Notes under the pieces: model-generated
Databases searched by the model: none
The model's input: the letters and a program-made list of their open reading frames with translations, nothing else
Told to the model about the DNA's origin: nothing
Program-made: the position numbers and the translations under genes
Assembly: GCA_022767515.1 (NCBI GenBank)
Contig: JALENK010000083.1
Coordinates: forward strand, 1-64,000
Direction of reading: 5' to 3'
DNA: 64,000 bases
From: Clostridium sp.
Lineage (GTDB): Bacteria; Bacillota; Clostridia; Clostridiales; Clostridiaceae
Part shown: positions 42,595 through 53,579 of the stretch, in pieces
How the letters are laid out: the number at the start of each line of letters is the position of its first letter
Position numbering within the stretch: the first letter of the stretch is position 1

Positions 42595-45500
42595 TCCTAA
42601 ATTCTTAATATACTTATAATATAATTTTTGTTTTATACTTAAACTTTGATAAACCTTTTCTTGAAAATCTTTTACAAACCTTTTTACAATAAAATATTCC
42701 TCTTTCTCAATAATATTATCACTGTAATTAGCCTTTAATATAATTTCAATCACTTCAGAAAATTTTTCTCTATCAACAAAATTACATTCCTTAGAAATCT
42801 TGTTTGCATATTCCTTATATGGAATATTATCTCGCTCACTAAGCTTCAAATATTTAAATATGTCCATAAGATATTTATACATAATATTGACGCCTTTATT
42901 TCTGTTCTTACAATGAAATCCAAATTTTATTCTTGTTAAATTCATATATCTTTTATTTATAACTATCTCTAAGCTTAGTAATATTATAAATAAACAATTT
43001 AACATATTAAATATACTGTTAGATTTATTAATTACACCATACTCACCATTTGAGTTTATATCAGAATTATCTTGACTATTATTGTTAAGTTGTTTTTCTT
43101 CCTCAACATTATCATCTTGTTTTTCCACACTTGATGATGATTCTTCACTGTTATCTTTCACTTCTTCATCTATTGTTTTTTCTTCATCAACAGTTTCTTC
43201 TCTAAACGGTGTTACATCATATGGTTGCCAAGAAACTCCATCAAATACCTCAATCCATGCATGAGCACTAGAATCTAACACATCTATAACACAAACCTTT
43301 TTATCACCAAAAAATTCCTTAGACCTATCATCTACTACCATATTTTTAGATGATGTATAAAGATTGTGGGTATCTACACAATAACCTTCTACATATCTTG
43401 TTGGTATTCCAATTGACCTAAGTATAACCGTTGCTGCTGTTGCATAATGTGAACAATATCCTTTCTTATTCTCAAATAAAAAATATTCAACAAAATCTTT
43501 ATCTTTAGGTGTCTTCCCTGGTTTTAGTGTATACTCAGTATTTTCCCTTAAATATTTTTTAACTTCTGCAACTGCAAATTCTATATCTATCTTGAGTATA
43601 TCATTATCAAATTTTTTAATATTTTGCTTTATACTATTATAAATCTTCTCAGGCAATCTAGTATATATATTATTAACATATTTATTATATTCTTCTAACC
43701 TATTTAAAAGTTTAGAATCACTATTATTTATACCATCCCAATATTCATTACTTCGATTTTCTATGAGATAATTCACACTATATTTTTCATTTCCACTTTT
43801 AGGAATTATATATAAATCTTTTTCATTAATAAAATTTTCCTCTTGGTCTAATTGCGTATTATATGGCAAATATGCATAATCCGAATTAGCATTGATATTA
43901 ACTATTCCTACTTTAGAATAACCAAATGAAACATTCTCATACTTAATATCATTAGCTAAATTCTGATAATTATAATCACTATCTAAATTTTCATTATATT
44001 CCTCATTTGATACCTCTTCAAATGCATTTCCAACATAATTAGCACCAACATAACCTTTTAAGTAAATATTGTATTGTTTAGTTTCATAAAAAATTTTCTC
44101 TGCTACATCCTGTTCAACATATAATTTTAACGCCACTTCATTATTATATTTTATCTCATTTACATCTCCAAGCTTTCCTCCACTAACTCCACCTTTTACG
44201 GTTCCAGTTACTACCTTATCAATATAATTATTAATTTCATAAGTATTAAATGCTTGGTTTATTTCTTCTCTAAGTTCAGGAATGAAAACAGAATTATCAT
44301 ATACATCTTCAGTAAATGTAAGCATTATACTTGCAAAAAACACCACCATTATTCCAGACATTATCTGAGCTGACTTTTGAGTAGTATTAATTCTATAATT
44401 ATCCTTTACATTATTAAATTCTGCTTCATATCCATTATTATTTACCTGAATAGTAATAAGGGATAACCAAGCTAAAATAATTAATATAAATAATATAATA
44501 GGTGGTATAATTCCTGGAAACAATCCAGTTTCTATAATAATAAAGGTTATCATAAATACAATATAAAAATTACTTTTATAGATTGTTGCATAAGCTAATA
44601 AACCGATTAATAAAAACATTATTAACATTATAGTAAATAAAATATCGGCCCCTGCTATATCTTGACTAATATCTTTAATTGCATAAGCATTTTCTGTAAT
44701 CTTTTGTACTATAGAATTAAATATATAAGGTATAGTATCTTTTAATATATCCCAATACAGCAAACTTATAGTTATATAAATTCCAACTATGATTTTTATT
44801 GAATACTTTAAATATTTTTTATATAAAAATATAGTTGTAAATAATGCTGAAAAAATTATTCCAGCTACATATAGCTCAAATCCCTGTTCAACTTCATAAA
44901 AATGAATAACTGTTCCAATAGTCCCTATAACAATAGACAATAGAGTTAATATATTATAAATAATATTTCTTGTCTTTATTTTTTCATCTCTATCTTGAAA
45001 TGATATATCCTCTAAAAGTGTACACTTATCGTCATTTACCTTTTTAGAATGTATCACTATAAATTCACTTGTAGAATTTAATTTAACATCTTCATCATTA
45101 CCAGTAATGTAAAATACCTTTTTTATCTGCTCTGCCTTTATAAATCCAAGTACCCTATCAGAATAATTAATTAATGAATTATTTAAAATATGACCGATAA
45201 CTGCGTCTCTTTGTTCCTCATTCATAACTATCTCTTTATTAAATTTACAACTTTCACTATCATACCAAGCAATATAGTGACAAATATTATTTTCAATAAG
45301 TGCAGTTGAAATTGAAAATACATCCCTTATCTGTGAATTTATACAATCACTATTATATGTTTCTAGTAAAATTAACTTTTCTGCATCAATAGTCATGGCA
45401 AAATCCTTTACCATAAGCTTATCGTACTTTGTACTTAACTTCCAATGTACCCTATTTAAGCTATCACCTTCCCTATATTCCCTAATATCAAATATTTCTG

Positions 45501-46080
45501 AATAATCATCACTATCTTCACTTTTTAAATATGAATCTAGATTTTTTTTATCAGTATTAAAAGTATTTATTATATCTTTATTAGGCTCTTTAATTTTAGG
45601 ATATACTAATACAGTTATTTTTTTATTAATTAATTTCTTAAACTTAAATATCTTTAAATAATCATATATTTTAATAAATTCTAATTCTATAAGTAGTTTT
45701 CCACAATTAGGAACTAATATCTTACCCTGTAGCCTTTCATTATTCTTAGCATCTACACAGACATTAAGGATTTTACTAGATTTTATACCTTCTAAATCAC
45801 TACTATACGAAAGAACTATATCTGAACTACTTACAGGAAGTAATCCTGAATTTATATAATCTATTGTAAATTCTATTTCATCGCCCTCTACATAAATATC
45901 AGAATCAGTTTTAATATCTACTTGAACCTTTTTATTAATATATAACAACATTATGATAAAAATTATTGGAATTGTAATACAAACCAAAAATAATACAACC
46001 GGAAAATACCTATCATAAAACATATTAAATGCAAATAGTATCAGTATTACTAATATATACTTTATTTTATTCAATATCAT
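42592..46080 (-). CDS. DUF58 - transglutaminase-core fusion membrane protein
   Basis: DUF58 motif EYREGDSLNRVHWKLSTKYDKLMVKDF followed by multi-TM and GYCSHYATAATVILRSIGIPTRYVEGY...SSAHAWIEVFDGVSWQPYDVTP. Confidence 0.9.
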   Translation of the reverse strand: MILNKIKYILVILILFAFNMFYDRYFPVVLFLVCITIPIIFIIMLLYINKKVQVDIKTDSDIYVEGDEIEFTIDYINSGLLPVSSSDIVLSYSSDLEGIKSSKILNVCVDAKNNERLQGKILVPNCGKLLIELEFIKIYDYLKIFKFKKLINKKITVLVYPKIKEPNKDIINTFNTDKKNLDSYLKSEDSDDYSEIFDIREYREGDSLNRVHWKLSTKYDKLMVKDFAMTIDAEKLILLETYNSDCINSQIRDVFSISTALIENNICHYIAWYDSESCKFNKEIVMNEEQRDAVIGHILNNSLINYSDRVLGFIKAEQIKKVFYITGNDEDVKLNSTSEFIVIHSKKVNDDKCTLLEDISFQDRDEKIKTRNIIYNILTLLSIVIGTIGTVIHFYEVEQGFELYVAGIIFSALFTTIFLYKKYLKYSIKIIVGIYITISLLYWDILKDTIPYIFNSIVQKITENAYAIKDISQDIAGADILFTIMLIMFLLIGLLAYATIYKSNFYIVFMITFIIIETGLFPGIIPPIILFILIILAWLSLITIQVNNNGYEAEFNNVKDNYRINTTQKSAQIMSGIMVVFFASIMLTFTEDVYDNSVFIPELREEINQAFNTYEINNYIDKVVTGTVKGGVSGGKLGDVNEIKYNNEVALKLYVEQDVAEKIFYETKQYNIYLKGYVGANYVGNAFEEVSNEEYNENLDSDYNYQNLANDIKYENVSFGYSKVGIVNINANSDYAYLPYNTQLDQEENFINEKDLYIIPKSGNEKYSVNYLIENRSNEYWDGINNSDSKLLNRLEEYNKYVNNIYTRLPEKIYNSIKQNIKKFDNDILKIDIEFAVAEVKKYLRENTEYTLKPGKTPKDKDFVEYFLFENKKGYCSHYATAATVILRSIGIPTRYVEGYCVDTHNLYTSSKNMVVDDRSKEFFGDKKVCVIDVLDSSAHAWIEVFDGVSWQPYDVTPFREETVDEEKTIDEEVKDNSEESSSSVEKQDDNVEEEKQLNNNSQDNSDINSNGEYGVINKSNSIFNMLNCLFIILLSLEIVINKRYMNLTRIKFGFHCKNRNKGVNIMYKYLMDIFKYLKLSERDNIPYKEYANKISKECNFVDREKFSEVIEIILKANYSDNIIEKEEYFIVKRFVKDFQEKVYQSLSIKQKLYYKYIKNLG

Positions 46081-47024
46081 CTTTTTTCACCAATTATCTT
46101 AGGTAATTTTACTGTTGTAATAATATTATCTATAACCTTCTCTACTGTTATATCATTATTTTGAAGCCTTTGATTTAGTATAATTCTATGTTGTACTACA
46201 TCTTTAAAAACTTCCATTATATCCTCAGGAATAACATACATTCTTCCATTAAAATAAGCATTAGCCTTCGACATATTAACTAAAGCTAAAGTTCCTCTTG
46301 GACTAACCCCCAATTGTATTAATGGATTTTCTCTAGTTGCCAATACTAACCTAGCTATGTATTCATAAGAAATATCATTAATATAAACTTTTTCTACACT
46401 ATTTTGAATTTTAACTATTTCTTTAAAATCTACCACCTTCTCAATTTCATTCAATGGCAGTTTTCCCTGTTTACTTTTTAGTATTTCTATTTCACTTTTA
46501 ATATCAGGATATCCCATAGTTATCCTAATCATAAATCTATCAAGCTGCGATTCTGGTAACATATGAGTTCCTATAGAACCAATTGGATTTTGTGTTGCTA
46601 TAACAATATATGGCTCTGGTAATTGCCTTGTTATACCATCAACTGTAATATTACCTTCCTCCATAATTTCTAAAAGTGCCGATTGTGTCTTTGATGAAGT
46701 TCTATTAATCTCATCAGCTAAAAACAAGTTACACATAGCAACACCAGGTTTATATACAAAATCATTTACATTTTTATCAAATATAGAAAATCCTGTTATA
46801 TCTGATGGTAGTACATCTGGTGTGAATTGTAATCTTTTACATTGAAGATCCATAGCTTTTGAGAACGCTAAGGCTAGTGTCGTCTTACCTACTCCTGGTA
46901 TATCTTCAATTAAAATATGGCCTCTAGCCATTATGGACAATAATACTTTTTTTAATATTTCATCTTTTCCTATAATAACTTTTTTAACTTGTAGCAATAT
47001 TTGATTCATCTTTTCCATATTCAT
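46077..47024 (-). CDS. MoxR-family AAA+ ATPase
   Basis: IEDIPGVGKTTLALAFSKAM, FLADEINRTSSKTQSALLEIMEE. Confidence 0.95.
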   Translation of the reverse strand: MNMEKMNQILLQVKKVIIGKDEILKKVLLSIMARGHILIEDIPGVGKTTLALAFSKAMDLQCKRLQFTPDVLPSDITGFSIFDKNVNDFVYKPGVAMCNLFLADEINRTSSKTQSALLEIMEEGNITVDGITRQLPEPYIVIATQNPIGSIGTHMLPESQLDRFMIRITMGYPDIKSEIEILKSKQGKLPLNEIEKVVDFKEIVKIQNSVEKVYINDISYEYIARLVLATRENPLIQLGVSPRGTLALVNMSKANAYFNGRMYVIPEDIMEVFKDVVQHRIILNQRLQNNDITVEKVIDNIITTVKLPKIIGEKR

Positions 47025-47076
47025 AACCTTCCTCCATACTATCTATTATACCATATTTGTATATAAATATAGAAGT

Positions 47077-47127
47077 AAAAAAGATGACCTTATGCAACAA
47101 CTATGCACAAGGCCATACTCTTTTTAT
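47077..47127 (-). terminator. Terminator of glycolytic operon
   Basis: ccttatgca/tgcacaagg stem flanked by aaaaaga...tcttttt. Confidence 0.75.
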
Positions 47128-47135
47128 AAAATTTA

Positions 47136-47885
47136 TTAATAATTAACTATCTTTGAGAAGTCATCAGCAACTAAGCTAGCTCCACCAACTAAAGCACCGT
47201 CTATATCAGACATAGCCATTTGCTCTGCAATTGTTGAAGGCTTAACTGAACCACCATATTGAATTCTTACCTTATCAGCAACTTCTTGACCAAACATTTC
47301 AGCAACAACGCTTCTTATAGCAGCTATTGTTTCATTTGCTTGTTCCTTTGTAGCAGTCTTACCAGTTCCAATAGCCCAAATTGGTTCGTAAGCTATTATA
47401 ACTTTTTCTGCTTGTTCTTTTGTTATTCCATCTAAATCAGACTTTATTTGATATCCAACCTTTTGATTAGTTGTATTATTTTCTCTTTCTTGAAGAGTTT
47501 CACCACAACATAATACTGGGATTATGTTATGAGCAAATGCAGCTTTAACTTTCTTGTTTAATGCTTCATCAGTTTCATTGAAGTATTCTCTTCTTTCACT
47601 ATGACCTAATACTACATATTCAACACCCATAGCTTCAAGCATACCTGGTGCAACTTCTCCTGTGAAAGCTCCACTTTCTTCAAAGTGCATATTTTGAGCA
47701 CCTATCTTGATATTTGTTCCTTTTGCAGCCTTTAATGCAGCATCTAAGCATACGAATGTAGGGAAGATAACTACTTCACAGTCAGCATCCTTTACTAATG
47801 GTATTAATTCATTGATAACTTTAACAGCCTCATCTGGAGTCTTGTTCATTTTCCAGTTTCCAGCTATAACAGCTCTTCTTGTCAT
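47136..47885 (-). CDS. tpiA: Triosephosphate isomerase
   Basis: [31 protein letters not shown]. Confidence 0.98.
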   Translation of the reverse strand: MTRRAVIAGNWKMNKTPDEAVKVINELIPLVKDADCEVVIFPTFVCLDAALKAAKGTNIKIGAQNMHFEESGAFTGEVAPGMLEAMGVEYVVLGHSERREYFNETDEALNKKVKAAFAHNIIPVLCCGETLQERENNTTNQKVGYQIKSDLDGITKEQAEKVIIAYEPIWAIGTGKTATKEQANETIAAIRSVVAEMFGQEVADKVRIQYGGSVKPSTIAEQMAMSDIDGALVGGASLVADDFSKIVNY

Positions 47886-47912
47886 TATATTTTCACCTCA
47901 AATTAAATTTTA

Positions 47913-49091
47913 TTATTTATCGTTTAATGCAGCTATTCCTGGTAATGTCTTACCTTCTAAGAATTCTAATGAAGCTCCTCCACCTGTTGATATGTGAGTC
48001 ATCTTATCACCAAATCCTAAAATATTAACAGCAGCAGCAGAATCACCACCACCAATAACTGTTGTAGCATCAGCATCAGCCATAGCCTTAGCAACTGCTA
48101 TTGTACCCTTGTTGTAGTTTTCAAATTCGAATACTCCCATAGGTCCGTTCCAAACAACAGTCTTAGCATCCTTTATAGCATCAGCATAAAGCTTTTCTGT
48201 CTTAGGACCGATATCTAATCCCATAAATCCATCTGGAATATCTTGACCTTCTGTAACCTTAGCTTCAACATCTTTGAACTCAGCAGCTACTCTATGGTCT
48301 ACTGGTAATAAGAAGTTAACTCCCTTAGCTTTAGCTTTTTCTATCATTTCCTTAGCATAGTCTAATCTATCATCTTCACATAATGAAGTACCTATGCTAT
48401 ATCCTTGAGCCTTTAAGAAAGTATAAGCCATACCACCACCAATAATGATTGTATTAACTTTTTCTAAAAGATTGTTTATAACAGCAATCTTATCTGAAAC
48501 CTTTGATCCACCTAATATAGCAACAAATGGTCTAACTGGTGAATTTACAGCTTCTCCTAAGAACTTTAATTCTTTTTGGATTAAGTATCCACATACAGCT
48601 GTATCAACGAATTCTGTAACACCAACTGTTGAGCAGTGAGCTCTGTGAGCTGTACCAAATGCATCATTTACAAATATATCAGCAAGTGAAGCTAATTCTT
48701 TTGAGAATTCTTCAACATTCTTAGTTTCTTCTTTTCTGCATCTAGTGTTTTCTAATAAGATAACATCCCCATCCTTCATTTCTGCAACAGCTGCTTTAGC
48801 GTTAGCTCCTACAACTTCTTCATCTCTTGGGAATTTAACTTCTTGACCTAACATTTCAGTTAATCTCTTAGCTACTGGTGCTAATGACTTAGAAGCATCC
48901 TTTCCTAAGTGTGAACAAAGAATTACCTTTGCACCATTATCTACTAAATATTTAATTGTTGGAAGTGCTCCATTTAATCTGTTTTCATCAGTTATAACTC
49001 CATCCTTTAAAGGAACATTAAAGTCACATCTAACTAATACCTTTTTACCTTTTACTTCGATATCTTCAATAGTCTTCTTATTAAAGCTCAT
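47913..49091 (-). CDS. pgk: Phosphoglycerate kinase
   Basis: [20 protein letters not shown]. Confidence 0.98.
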   Translation of the reverse strand: MSFNKKTIEDIEVKGKKVLVRCDFNVPLKDGVITDENRLNGALPTIKYLVDNGAKVILCSHLGKDASKSLAPVAKRLTEMLGQEVKFPRDEEVVGANAKAAVAEMKDGDVILLENTRCRKEETKNVEEFSKELASLADIFVNDAFGTAHRAHCSTVGVTEFVDTAVCGYLIQKELKFLGEAVNSPVRPFVAILGGSKVSDKIAVINNLLEKVNTIIIGGGMAYTFLKAQGYSIGTSLCEDDRLDYAKEMIEKAKAKGVNFLLPVDHRVAAEFKDVEAKVTEGQDIPDGFMGLDIGPKTEKLYADAIKDAKTVVWNGPMGVFEFENYNKGTIAVAKAMADADATTVIGGGDSAAAVNILGFGDKMTHISTGGGASLEFLEGKTLPGIAALNDK

Positions 49092-49131
49092 TCATTTCAC
49101 CTCATAAATAATTTTTATTATTGTAAAAAAT

Positions 49132-49169
49132 AAGTCCGGTCTTATAAGTATTCCTTAGAGACCGGACCC
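49132..49169 (-). terminator. Terminator-like hairpin between gap and pgk
   Basis: minus GTCCGGTCT/AGACCGGAC 9-bp stem followed by TTATTTTTT. Confidence 0.65.
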
Positions 49170-49228
49170 CTGCATAGGATCTTATAAGAGTATTAATCCT
49201 CTATTCGACATCCTATATTAGACTGAAA

Positions 49229-50245
49229 TTAAGCTAATTCAGCAAAGTATTTGATAGTTCTAACCATTTGGCTAGTATATGAGTTTTCGTTGTCATACCA
49301 AGAAACAACCTTAACCATAGTTGTTCCATCTCCCATATCCATTACCTTTGTTTGAGTTGCATCAAATAATGAACCGTAAGTGATTCCGATGATATCAGAT
49401 GAAACTAATTCTTCTTCAGTATATCCAAATGATGCTGATTGAGCAGCTTTCATAGCGTTGTTAACGTCAGCTTCTGAAACTTTTCCATCAACGATAGCTA
49501 CTAATTGAGTTAATGAACCAGTTGGAACTGGAACTCTTTGAGCACAACCATCTAATACTCCGTTTAATTCTGGGATAACTAATCCGATTGCTTTAGCAGC
49601 TCCTGTTGAGTTTGGAACTATGTTAACAGCTGCAGCTCTAGCTCTTCTTAAATCACCTTTTCTTTGTGGTCCATCAAGAGTCATTTGATCTCCAGTGTAA
49701 GCGTGGATAGTAGTCATATATCCTTTCTTAATCTTAGCTAATTTGTTTAAAGTGTTAGCCATTGGAGCTAAACAGTTAGTTGTACATGATGCAGCAGAAA
49801 TTACCTTATCTTCTTTAGTTAATGTATTTTCATTTACGCTGTAAACAATTGTTGGAAGGTCATTTCCAGCAGGAGCTGAAATAACAACTTTCTTAGCACC
49901 AGCAGCTATATGAGCTTCTGCCTTTGCTTTTGAAGTATAGAATCCTGTACATTCAAGAACAACGTCTACTCCGATTTCTCCCCATGGAAGTTCTTTAGCA
50001 TCAGCTTTTGCATAGATTTTGATTTCTTTTCCATCAACTGTGATTGAATCTTCACCAGCAGTTACTTTATCAGCTAAAGCATATCTTCCTTGTGCTGAAT
50101 CATATTTTAATAAGTGAGCTAACATAGTAGGGCTAGTTAAATCGTTGATTGCTACAACTTCATACCCTTCTGCTCCGAACATTTGTCTGAATGCTAGACG
50201 TCCTATACGTCCAAAACCATTAATTGCTACTTTTACATTTGCCAT
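49229..50245 (-). CDS. gap: Glyceraldehyde-3-phosphate dehydrogenase
   Basis: [26 protein letters not shown]. Confidence 0.98.
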   Translation of the reverse strand: MANVKVAINGFGRIGRLAFRQMFGAEGYEVVAINDLTSPTMLAHLLKYDSAQGRYALADKVTAGEDSITVDGKEIKIYAKADAKELPWGEIGVDVVLECTGFYTSKAKAEAHIAAGAKKVVISAPAGNDLPTIVYSVNENTLTKEDKVISAASCTTNCLAPMANTLNKLAKIKKGYMTTIHAYTGDQMTLDGPQRKGDLRRARAAAVNIVPNSTGAAKAIGLVIPELNGVLDGCAQRVPVPTGSLTQLVAIVDGKVSEADVNNAMKAAQSASFGYTEEELVSSDIIGITYGSLFDATQTKVMDMGDGTTMVKVVSWYDNENSYTSQMVRTIKYFAELA

Positions 50246-50300
50246 TAAAAATTACCTCCTAAAAAGATAGTTATTTTATAAAAATAAATTTTATAACAAT

Positions 50301-51371
50301 TTAATCATTGGTATTTTCTAGTATTTTAATTATTTCTTTTCCTAAAGCCTCATCGGTTACTAGTATACCATTTCTATTATTTAATTGAGTTGAAATCACA
50401 GAACTTGCCTTTAATTTACCAGCAGCTACTGCTATATTAATCTTTACTTTTCTAGCTTCTTCAATACTAATACCTATGGATGCTGATTTATAAACAATAT
50501 TGGAATTACTATCAAAATAGCTACCAATACTTTCTCCAACTGCACCTAAGCTAGCTAATTCTTCCAACTCTTCTTCACTTGCTCCCCGTTTTTTAGCCAT
50601 ATCAATTGCTCTTCCTATACCATAAAGTAATATATCTGCCTTATGTACACAATCTATGACTTCCTTAATATTCCTTTCCTTTAGTAAATCATCTAAAACA
50701 TCATTTGATATGTTTTCAGGAATATGGAGCATTTTGTAATCACCTTTTATTTTATCAGCAAAAATTGCTACAAGCATATTGGCCTGTGTCTCAACCTTGC
50801 CTCCCATACCACCACGAGCTGGGACAACTAAAATATTATGATAATCACTTGTTTTTTGGAATGCTTCAACTACTTCCTTTATAGTAGTTCCACCTGTAAT
50901 TGCTATAATATCATTATCTTTAATAATATCCTTTAAACAATTAGAACATGCCTTTCCAAGCTCTTTTAAAACTGTGGGATTTTCATCCGCATTCCCTGGA
51001 ACTATTATAACCTTTTTTACATTTAATAATTCCTTTACCTTATCCTCTATTTCAGATAAGCCTCTTAATTCATATATATACTTTTTGAGCTTATTTACTA
51101 AGATTTCACCAAGTGCTGTCACACTCATACCAGAAGTATGTATATCAATCAGACCTCGAGATTTCAAAAAATTTATTTCATTTCTTACTATTCTCTCACT
51201 TAATGATAAATCTAATGCAAGTGCTCTTCTTCCTATTGGTTGTTTGTAATATATAGTCCTTAATATGATGTATCTCTTATCGAGCACGTCTATAAGTTCA
51301 GGAACTATTTTCTTTTGCAATTCTAATATTTCCTGCAACCTTAACACTCCTTTGGACACAATCCGTCCCAC
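50301..51371 (-). CDS. cggR: CggR/SorC-family central glycolytic regulator
   Basis: N-terminal HTH, SorC sugar-binding domain, upstream of gap-pgk-tpiA. Confidence 0.92.
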   Translation of the reverse strand: MGRIVSKGVLRLQEILELQKKIVPELIDVLDKRYIILRTIYYKQPIGRRALALDLSLSERIVRNEINFLKSRGLIDIHTSGMSVTALGEILVNKLKKYIYELRGLSEIEDKVKELLNVKKVIIVPGNADENPTVLKELGKACSNCLKDIIKDNDIIAITGGTTIKEVVEAFQKTSDYHNILVVPARGGMGGKVETQANMLVAIFADKIKGDYKMLHIPENISNDVLDDLLKERNIKEVIDCVHKADILLYGIGRAIDMAKKRGASEEELEELASLGAVGESIGSYFDSNSNIVYKSASIGISIEEARKVKINIAVAAGKLKASSVISTQLNNRNGILVTDEALGKEIIKILENTND

Positions 51372-51536
51372 CTTTAACTAGAACGCTCCCACATATAATA
51401 TTATAAATCAGAATTTAATAATTTTAAAGCCTTTACACTAAATTTTTTTAACTTTTTTTCATAATATATTTTTATCAATAAAACTTTAGATATACATCAC
51501 TTATATTATATTATAAAACAATATATTTTTAAACAC

Positions 51537-51998
51537 TTATTTCATATTAGGAAAACCTATTTGTCTTAATGCTTCATATGCAATAATTGCAACTGTATTA
51601 GATAAATTTAAGCTTCTATCACTAGATTTTATCATAGGTACTCTTATATTTTCACAAACCTTGTGTACATCCTCTGGAGCGCCACAAGTCTCTCTTCCAA
51701 ACATAATAAAATCTCCCTCTTCAAATTTAGCCTCATCATAATAATTATTACCATGCGTAGTTGCTAAATAAATTTTATTATGTCCATATTTTTTCATAAA
51801 ATCTTCATAGCTTTCATGAACTTCTAAATCTAGATACTTCCAATAATCAAGTCCTGCTCTTTTAAGATGCTTTTCATCTAATTCGAAACCAAGAGGCTTA
51901 ATTAAATGTAGCTTACAATCTGTAAGTACACAAGTTCTTGCGATATTTCCTGTATTTTGAGGTATTTCAGGTTGATATAATACTATATTAAAATTCAT
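51537..51998 (-). CDS. trmL: tRNA (cytidine(34)-2'-O)-methyltransferase
   Basis: YQPEIPQNTGNIARTC, SLNLSNTVAI. Confidence 0.93.
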   Translation of the reverse strand: MNFNIVLYQPEIPQNTGNIARTCVLTDCKLHLIKPLGFELDEKHLKRAGLDYWKYLDLEVHESYEDFMKKYGHNKIYLATTHGNNYYDEAKFEEGDFIMFGRETCGAPEDVHKVCENIRVPMIKSSDRSLNLSNTVAIIAYEALRQIGFPNMK

Positions 51999-52104
51999 TT
52001 TTTCACCTTCTTTTCATACAAATAATACTACAATAATGCTAAAATAATCAATACAAAAGAGTATTTTTATAATTACTAGTTATAAAAATACTCTTTAATT
52101 CTAA

Positions 52105-53565
52105 TTATTCTTCTTTATCCTCAATATTTTCATCTAACTTATCATCTTCTAGCTCTATATTTATTGTTTCTTTAGGTTTTGTTCCTCTTTTAATATATGT
52201 AGGTGTTGCTGCATAGGTATCTGTTGAAACTACTTCCCTATTTATTTCAACACCATTTTCATATGTTATTTGATACGCCTTTACTTTACAGCCTGCAGAA
52301 CCTTGTGATATAACCTCAGTTGTACCTTCATACAGTTGTGGATCATCTACATAATTAATTGGAGATTGAATCTCTTCAACAACTTCACTTTGCATATCAT
52401 AAGTCTTTCCACCCAAAGCATCAGGATTTCCATAAATATTAAAAATAACATTTCTATCTTGTGTAATGCCCTCTATATAAATAGGAAAGTCATAAGTATT
52501 TTTAAACTTATAATCAAGGCTTCCCCATGCTACTGTAGCATCTAAACCTTTTTGTGCATACCCAACTGGAAGAGAATGGTTAATTCTTTCAACAGACCTT
52601 ATATTAGCTTTCATAACAGCTCTATATAGAGTAGTCGATACTTGGCAAATCCCACCTGCTTCTGCCATTTCAACCTTATTATTTATATAAACTGGTGCAT
52701 CCTTATATCTTCCTCTTCCCTTTTGTGAAACTTCACTATAGCTAAAAACTTCACCTGGCATTAAAACTGTTCCATTAACTAATGATGTTGCTATCTCTAT
52801 ATTAGTAGCTCTTTCGAAGCTTGAAGATGCATAATTAGTTTGAAATGTAGCCATAGGTGTAGGTTTAATAACTGATAAATCCTCTTTTTTCACCTTTGCC
52901 TCTTTCTTAGTATATTCCATATATATATTTTCATTTTCTTTTTTACTATTAAATGCATTATTCAATGCCTCTTGCAATTTTTCCCTATCAATAATAACTC
53001 CATTAACCTCTGGAATTATTTCTATTTTCCCATTCTTAACACTTATAGACGCATTTTTTGCTTCCACTTGAGAATCCTGTATCACTTTCTCTTTAATTTC
53101 TTCCATTTTAGATTTATCATACGCTACAGGTATATCCACAACATAATTTTCTCCAGATTTAATAATATTATATTGTTCCTCATTATTTAAATTCTTACCA
53201 TATTTTATAGCTTTATCTAAACTTTCATTATATTCAATAGTTATATTAAAATCAGAATATTTATATTGATAAACCTTATCCCCAACCTTTATTGTAATAA
53301 TCTTATTTGCTAATTTTGATGTTATATCATTCTTAATTATCTCTTCAGCCTCTTCTCTTGTTTTACCACCAAAATCAATATCACACATAGTAACTCCCGG
53401 ATAAATTTTATCCTCCCATTCTGAAACTATCTTTCTTTTTTTGGATGCATCTACTGCAAGAAAAATGATAATGGCAATAAATAATATAGCAAATATTAGA
53501 ATAAAGACTTTGCTTTTAAAAAATGACTGTTTATTAGTTTTTTCCATCCTTCTTCCTCTTTTCAT
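52105..53565 (-). CDS. VanW-family protein with peptidoglycan-binding-like repeats
   Basis: GGICQVSTTLYRAVMKANI, GLDATVAWGSLDYKFKN. Confidence 0.92.
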   Translation of the reverse strand: MKRGRRMEKTNKQSFFKSKVFILIFAILFIAIIIFLAVDASKKRKIVSEWEDKIYPGVTMCDIDFGGKTREEAEEIIKNDITSKLANKIITIKVGDKVYQYKYSDFNITIEYNESLDKAIKYGKNLNNEEQYNIIKSGENYVVDIPVAYDKSKMEEIKEKVIQDSQVEAKNASISVKNGKIEIIPEVNGVIIDREKLQEALNNAFNSKKENENIYMEYTKKEAKVKKEDLSVIKPTPMATFQTNYASSSFERATNIEIATSLVNGTVLMPGEVFSYSEVSQKGRGRYKDAPVYINNKVEMAEAGGICQVSTTLYRAVMKANIRSVERINHSLPVGYAQKGLDATVAWGSLDYKFKNTYDFPIYIEGITQDRNVIFNIYGNPDALGGKTYDMQSEVVEEIQSPINYVDDPQLYEGTTEVISQGSAGCKVKAYQITYENGVEINREVVSTDTYAATPTYIKRGTKPKETINIELEDDKLDENIEDKEE

Positions 53566-53579
53566 AATACTACTCTTAC

